From Saccoglossus kowalevskii (Eukaryota; Hemichordata; Enteropneusta; Harrimaniidae): a DNA stretch of 64,000 bases. The notes below the pieces were generated by a model. The model worked only from the letters and a program-made list of their open reading frames with translations, ran no database searches and was not told the origin of the DNA. The translations under genes and the position numbers were made by a program. Where the stretch lies: positions 82,954 to 146,953 of the forward strand of contig NW_003109576.1 of the NCBI RefSeq assembly GCF_000003605.2, in the 5' to 3' direction. Shown here piece by piece: positions 59,782-64,000 of this stretch. The number at the start of each line of letters is the position of its first letter. The stretch's first letter is position 1.

Positions 59782-60367
59782 TTATAACACATCACTCGTT
59801 AATACTGTACTGTAATTGGTCAAAACAGGATCACGTGTTATCGGTTAAATTACCATAGTGGCGCCAGGGAAATTACTAGTTCCCTAGGGAGACTAGTACA
59901 TCAACTAGTGCCCGGGCATGACGTCACTCGTCACCTGATCGTGTGATTTCCAATATGTCGTCTGCTAGTTCGGTCGCTGATATCGATGGTCCGCCTCGAA
60001 AGACTGGACGATTTAGCTTCAGTTCAGAAGAAGAACTTAACACACTAGTAGAAAATAAAGATGCACCGAAGACAATGGACGCAATCAGGTTTTCTAGAAG
60101 CATCTTTACATCGTTTTGTGAAGAAATCGAGACACCGCTAGCAGACGTCGAGAAGAAGACGACAGACGATCTATGCACGTTTCTCCGGCAATTCTACGTG
60201 TAATGTGTTATAAAACACATATTGCATGACCTAATTAGGGCACTAGTATACGTCTATTTCCCCGAGGAGCTGCGGCCTCGTGAAATAGCAGATATTGTTG
60301 GTACCCAACAACTCCTCGGGGAAATAGACGTATATTAGCGCCCTCATGGCCATGCAATATGTGCTTA
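59782..60367 (+). mobile_element. Hairpin-ended non-autonomous element, copy 2
   Basis: The left end is ATTATAACACATCACTC, followed by an ATTGGT box, GATCACGTG and GACGTCACT. The right end is a hairpin: 60215-60275 (ACACATATTGCATG, then TATACGTCTATTTCCCCGAG) pairs with 60307-60365 and finishes ATATGTGC. The organisation, with an AACACAT-type start, a CCAAT-like box, a CRE-like GACGTCAC and an internal copy of the terminus followed by a terminal hairpin, is the same as at 19171-20155, although loop sequences differ. It carries the short ORF at 59943-60203. Confidence 0.55.
59943..60203 (+). CDS. Short recombinase-like (Crypton/KIAA1958-type) N-terminal exon
   Basis: An 86-residue frame ending in FLRQFYV. 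The stretch RFSFSSEEELNTLVENKDA, then DAIRFSRSIFTSFCEEIETP and DLCTFLRQFYV, resembles the N-terminal helical domain that precedes the catalytic core in animal proteins derived from Crypton tyrosine recombinases (KIAA1958/ZMYM type). The frame opens GTGATTTCC; the first ATG is the fifth codon (59955). After FY the bases GTGTAA could serve as a splice donor, so this may be exon 1 of a longer gene whose rest was lost. No catalytic residues are present, so it cannot act as a recombinase alone. Confidence 0.4.
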   Translation: MISNMSSASSVADIDGPPRKTGRFSFSSEEELNTLVENKDAPKTMDAIRFSRSIFTSFCEEIETPLADVEKKTTDDLCTFLRQFYV

Positions 60368-61350
60368 CTAGTTAATGTGTAGGTAAAAGGTTATTTTTAT
60401 AGATACAGGAGCATCGGAAATCTTGCTATCTAAAAATTAGCCTGATATGTAGACGTGAGTGGCGCCCTCGCCGGCCAAACATCATCAGACCCCATTAACG
60501 CCTGACAGAATAGTGTATGTCTTGTCGTCAAGATCAAAACAACGAATCGCAAAGTTCACGCCTTCTTGCAATCTTGTCATGCTACAACAGACTGTGTCTT
60601 TCCTGTGAGACGCCCACTCGTAACCAGAGAGACAAAGCCGTCTTTGCATTGTCGGCAAAAATCAATGTTTTCAATAAGATTATAAACATTGGGCCAGCAA
60701 AAATTTGCCAGCACCTTATCACACATTATGCCAACAAATAAACTGTGCCATGAATGGTTACTGTTTTATGGCTGTTACTATTTGACCATGGAGCTGATGT
60801 TCCTACAATTTGAATGGTACCGACAACAAATCGTCTGGGTAGTAAAAAACTACATCGTTCTAGCAGGTGTGTTGGGTTTTGAGCACCGCGGAGGGTGCAA
60901 CTCACGCGATTTTGTCAGGCTATCTGGAAAGCAGTACAAAAATATATTTGTGAAACAGAGAGCTTCATTAGAATAAAAACTAAAATCCAACAAGCAGACA
61001 GAATACCCATGAAACCTCATAATGGGGCTAATATGAAGGTACATATCAGTAAGTACAGGAGCATGACGTGTGTAGTAGTAGATTCAAGAGGAAGGCTACT
61101 GATTTGGCAGAGAAATGAGGGGGAAAATTGGGCGGAAAAGGTGATAAAAGCCGGTAGTTTTAGTGAATAGAAAGTATGGCGATACTCATAATCCTTTACT
61201 TTAATAATAATGGCCGCCATGTTGAATGTACACACTTAACAGGGCTCCCAAGTATCGGTGTTGTTTCTCCCCAAAGTGGTGATCACTACCTATAAAATTA
61301 GGATCTACTGTTTTGTTAATACTAAGTGACTCTCTCAAAGAAGACAGAAG
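60368..61350. other. Mixed repeat-like DNA upstream of the SGNH ORF; no gene seen
   Basis: Overlapping frames of 74 to 95 residues in different phases. One short stretch (60895-61170, 91 residues) lies directly upstream of the next ORF in the same orientation and could be a decayed leader, but no motif supports it. Confidence 0.35.
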
Positions 61351-62376
61351 ATGTCAACTTTAGAAGAAGAAGGGAAAAGAGTGTCCAAACCTAATGTGGA
61401 CCCAGCCTTTGTATATGACATGGAAGTAAAGACCAAGGTCACAACAACAACAAAGGACAGGAAAGTCAACAATAAGACAGGAAATATCAGTGTTAAGAAT
61501 ATCCCTGCAAATGAAGAGATCTTCACTGATTATAGAAATGACAAAGGTGAGCAAGTTCCATGCAACATTAAATTTAAGACTACTAAAGACCATTTAATGT
61601 GTTGGATGAAGGCTTTGAAGGGAAAATATGACACAACATATGTAAAGCAGAACGGAGTAGTCGTTAAATGCGAAGAGGGATCTAACTGTGAAGTAGGTAG
61701 AATGTCAATTACTGACATATTACCTGATGGAGATGATGAACAAATCCTGTCTATAAATCTATACAACAGTGGGGTTGTTTTGGTACAATCTAGGGGATTT
61801 ATTCAATGGAAGAATGAAGCATTTCCTGAACTGCAAAGTAAAGTTGATGAATTAAGTAAACAACCCACTGTAATAAGAACAATGATAACAGATGTAAACC
61901 ATGTGCTTGATGACCTTCAAGTTCACTGTAAGTCAAATTGTTCATCATCAGATGATAGTGACACAGATCTAAAGAAATTAAATGATGTTGTTAAAGATTC
62001 CCTAATGTCTGTAGTGCTCAATTCACCCTCTCTCAGAAAAGCACCCTCTGTGACAAAAATAATGACAGATCAGTATAGACATACTGCAGATACTCTCAGT
62101 AGATTTGAATCTAAAGTAGCAGCTGTAAAGAACTGTATCCATGATATGGATAATAAATACTCCCAGTTTTTTGAAGATATCAATAAATTGACTACTAACA
62201 ATGACAGAATTAGTGAGTTGCAGAGTATACTAGACAACATGTCAGTAAAGTATGACAAGATAACAAAGGACTTACAATCATCATATGAAAAGGAAATACA
62301 CCAGCTGAGTCAAGGTTGGCTGATGTGTGTCAACAACTGGATGACAAAGACAGTATGTATGATTCTCAACTTCTAG
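61351..62376 (+). pseudogene. Transposon ORF1-like protein, N-terminal and coiled-coil part
   Basis: An ATG-led frame of 341 residues. Residues about 1-150 form a mixed domain ending in a pattern (SINLYNSGVVLVQSRGF, then W and FPEL) that I recognise from multicopy invertebrate ORFs carrying a downstream SGNH domain. Residues about 160-330 are rich in Lys/Glu/Asp/Ser heptads, so probably coiled coil. The last 20 residues (GWLMCVNNWMTKTVCM) are out of frame: a neighbouring frame reads RLADVCQQLDDKDS and continues the heptads. The original protein therefore ran on into the next ORF. I call it a frameshifted ORF1-like protein of a non-LTR element or a related multicopy gene. Confidence 0.55.
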
Positions 62377-62399
62377 AATTGTCAGAAATCATAAAAAGA

Positions 62400-63280
62400 C
62401 CAGCAGTTGAATGAAGATTTGCAAGCCAAATGTGAATCAGCTACAGCTGAGGCTTCTTTGTGTGAAAGATGACTTGCGTAACTTTCAGGATAAAGTTAAA
62501 ACACTAGATTCTGAAGATGACCAGTTGCAACTAGCTACAAAAGTATGCAAACAACCTAAAGCTACTAGTGCAATCCCAATTTCGCTAGAAAATAATTATG
62601 AAGTTTTACATGATCTTGAAGACATCCATGAACATACCAAAGACAGAGAGGTAGATATTGGTTGTGTACTAACTAATATTGATAGTACTAATACCAACAG
62701 CAATACTGAAAACTTATCTGATAAATCCATTACTGATAATGCTGGTGATAAGAAAGAAACCAAAAGGGAGGAACCTAACATTATTATTGTTGGTAATTCT
62801 CTGATTCAGGATATCATCCCAGAGAGGTTGCTTCCTTCAAAACAAGCACTAAAATACAGAGCAACTTATGTAAGTGATGCTTCCAGAATAATGGATAAAA
62901 CTAAATCGGACAAAACTTCATTTGTCATGTTACATGAAGGCAGTAATGATGCTGTAAACAATGAGGTCGATGATGTAGTTGGAGACTTGAAGGCACCAAT
63001 CACCAAAGCAAAGAAAATGCATCCAGCAGCTCTCATTATTGTATCTTCTATTCTACCACGTGGCAATAGCCATGAAGTAAATGAACGAATACATTTAAAA
63101 AACAGTCACATAGAGTCATATTGTGATCAAGAACACAAAGTAGAATACCTATATCATCATAAGTTGTCCAATTCTCGCAGTTTATTCCAGAGAGATGGTG
63201 TTCATCTGAGCTATGGAGGAACAAGCGTACTGGCTGCTAATTATATAGGCAAGCTAAAAGGAACAAGTCATTGTCAATGA
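62400..63280 (+). pseudogene. Transposon ORF1-like protein, SGNH-hydrolase-like part
   Basis: Before the ATG at 62411, another frame reads QQLNEDLQAKCESATAEASL, so at least three frames are needed to read from the upstream ORF through to this one. The 289-residue frame has a linker, then an SGNH-like domain from about residue 120: block I as VGNSLIQDI, block III as HEGSND, the strand ALIIVSSILPRG, and block V as RDGVHLSYGG (Asp-x2-His). In typical GDSL enzymes block I is GDS; here Asp is replaced by Asn. SGNH domains occur in ORF1 of some CR1-like elements. No reverse transcriptase follows in the window. Confidence 0.6.
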
Positions 63281-63309
63281 CACGTCCCCTTCCGTTCATA
63301 TTTGAGTGA

Positions 63310-64000
63310 CATATACATTCAAAGCAGATCATGACCAAAATGCACCTGCATATGTACAACACATTGTGCTAAATCTGAACAAAATCCATCCATGCATGAC
63401 TGAGATCCGGTTCTGGAATTGTGAAAATACGTGATTTTGATGCATTTTCGGCCTTAAAATGGCCATCATTTCGCTATTGTTAAGCAGATCATGAAACAAA
63501 GGCACATATCTATTTGTGACATGATGTACCATGTGTGTGTGAAGTTTGAACTTGATCAATCCAGACATGTCTTGGATACGGATCCAGAACTGAATTCTTT
63601 AACAAAATGGCCGCCAGTCGGCCATTTCGAACTTGATCCGAAAAAAAAAAAGACGTGCATCAAGGTCCTATTATGTTTAATGTATGTACCAAATTTGAAC
63701 AAAATCCATCCATGCATAACTGAGATACGGGTCCGGAATGGTGAAAATGTGCGATTTCAATGCATTTTCGGCCTTAAAGCGGCCGCCATTTGGCTATCGT
63801 TAATGAGATCATGATACAAATGCACATACATATTTGTGACATGATGTACCTTGTGTGTGTGAAGTTTGAACTCGATCAATCCAAGCATGTCTCGGATACG
63901 GATCCAGAACTGAATTCTTTAAAACAAAATGGCCGCCAGTCGGCTATTTCGAACTTGATCCGAAAAAAAAATGACGTGCATCAAGGTCCTATTATGTTTA
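63310..64000 (+). repeat. Tandem repeat with a unit of about 320 bp, continuing past the window
   Basis: Words recur at a spacing of 320 to 321 bp: AACAAAATCCATCCATGCAT (63379 and 63699), ATTTTCGGCCTTAAA, TTTGTGACATGATGTACC, GATCCAGAACTGAATTC and GACGTGCATCAAGGTCC (about 63652 and 63973). Slightly more than two units are present. Each unit holds an AAATGGCCGCCA word. The open frame 63491-63814 is repeat-derived. A single diverged copy lies at 32440-32570. Confidence 0.8.

Noticed and set aside
63491-63814. 107-residue frame at the right edge
   Set aside because: Translation of the tandem repeat unit.
1-64000. CRISPR arrays, operons or prokaryotic features
   Set aside because: No evenly spaced short repeats with unique spacers and no operon-like gene packing; the DNA is animal.

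Overview
This is a window of animal (metazoan) nuclear DNA. It is AT-rich and mostly non-coding, its genes are split by GT-AG introns, and much of the rest is decayed transposable elements. The recognisable host genes are a terminal homeobox exon of the BSX/bsh type and two NXPE-family (neurexophilin plus PC-esterase domain) genes. With a Gmr1-like LTR element, a Kolobok-like element, a DIRS-like element and a Penelope-like element, this fits an invertebrate, perhaps an invertebrate deuterostome such as a hemichordate or amphioxus. That placement is inference only. There are two assembly gaps, 20404-21345 (942 N) and 39934-39983 (50 N).

Layout. 1-1.8 kb holds the last exon of a BSX-like homeobox gene (+). 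1.8-16.7 kb is intergenic: a direct duplication (5.4-7.2 kb and 9.8-11.6 kb), a small MITE at 12.5 kb and a Kolobok-type end at 14.3 kb. 16.7-28.4 kb is the left NXPE gene (-). A 2.4-kb intron 2 holds a hairpin-ended element and the large gap, and a 6-kb 5' intron holds a degraded large ORF element split by a Penelope-like reverse transcriptase element. 29.3-30.7 kb is a deleted DIRS-like element with long inverted terminal repeats. 31.8-36.0 kb has exon-like segments of an unrecognised minus-strand gene or relic, separated by a 5'-truncated LINE. 36.3-38.1 kb is a complete-ended non-autonomous Kolobok-like element. 39.5-40.1 kb has overlapping inverted repeats around the small gap. 44.9-49.2 kb is a rearranged Gmr1-like Ty3/gypsy element carrying a solo LTR. 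At 49.9 kb there is a PHD-finger fragment. 53.7-58.5 kb is the right NXPE gene (+). 59.8-60.4 kb is a second hairpin-ended element carrying a short recombinase-like ORF. 61.35-63.3 kb is a frameshifted coiled-coil/SGNH ORF1-like region. 63.3-64 kb is a tandem repeat of about 320 bp that runs off the window.

The two NXPE genes are the main result. They lie head to head about 25 kb apart, with the same five coding exons (exons 3, 4 and 5 are identical in length), the same intron phases and a matching non-coding 5' exon. Their products are about 92-94% identical in exons 3 and 5, but the membrane-proximal stalk in exon 2 has diverged almost completely. Neither shows a stop or frameshift in the joined exons I read, so both look functional. 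All splice sites were placed by eye from consensus and from comparing the two copies.
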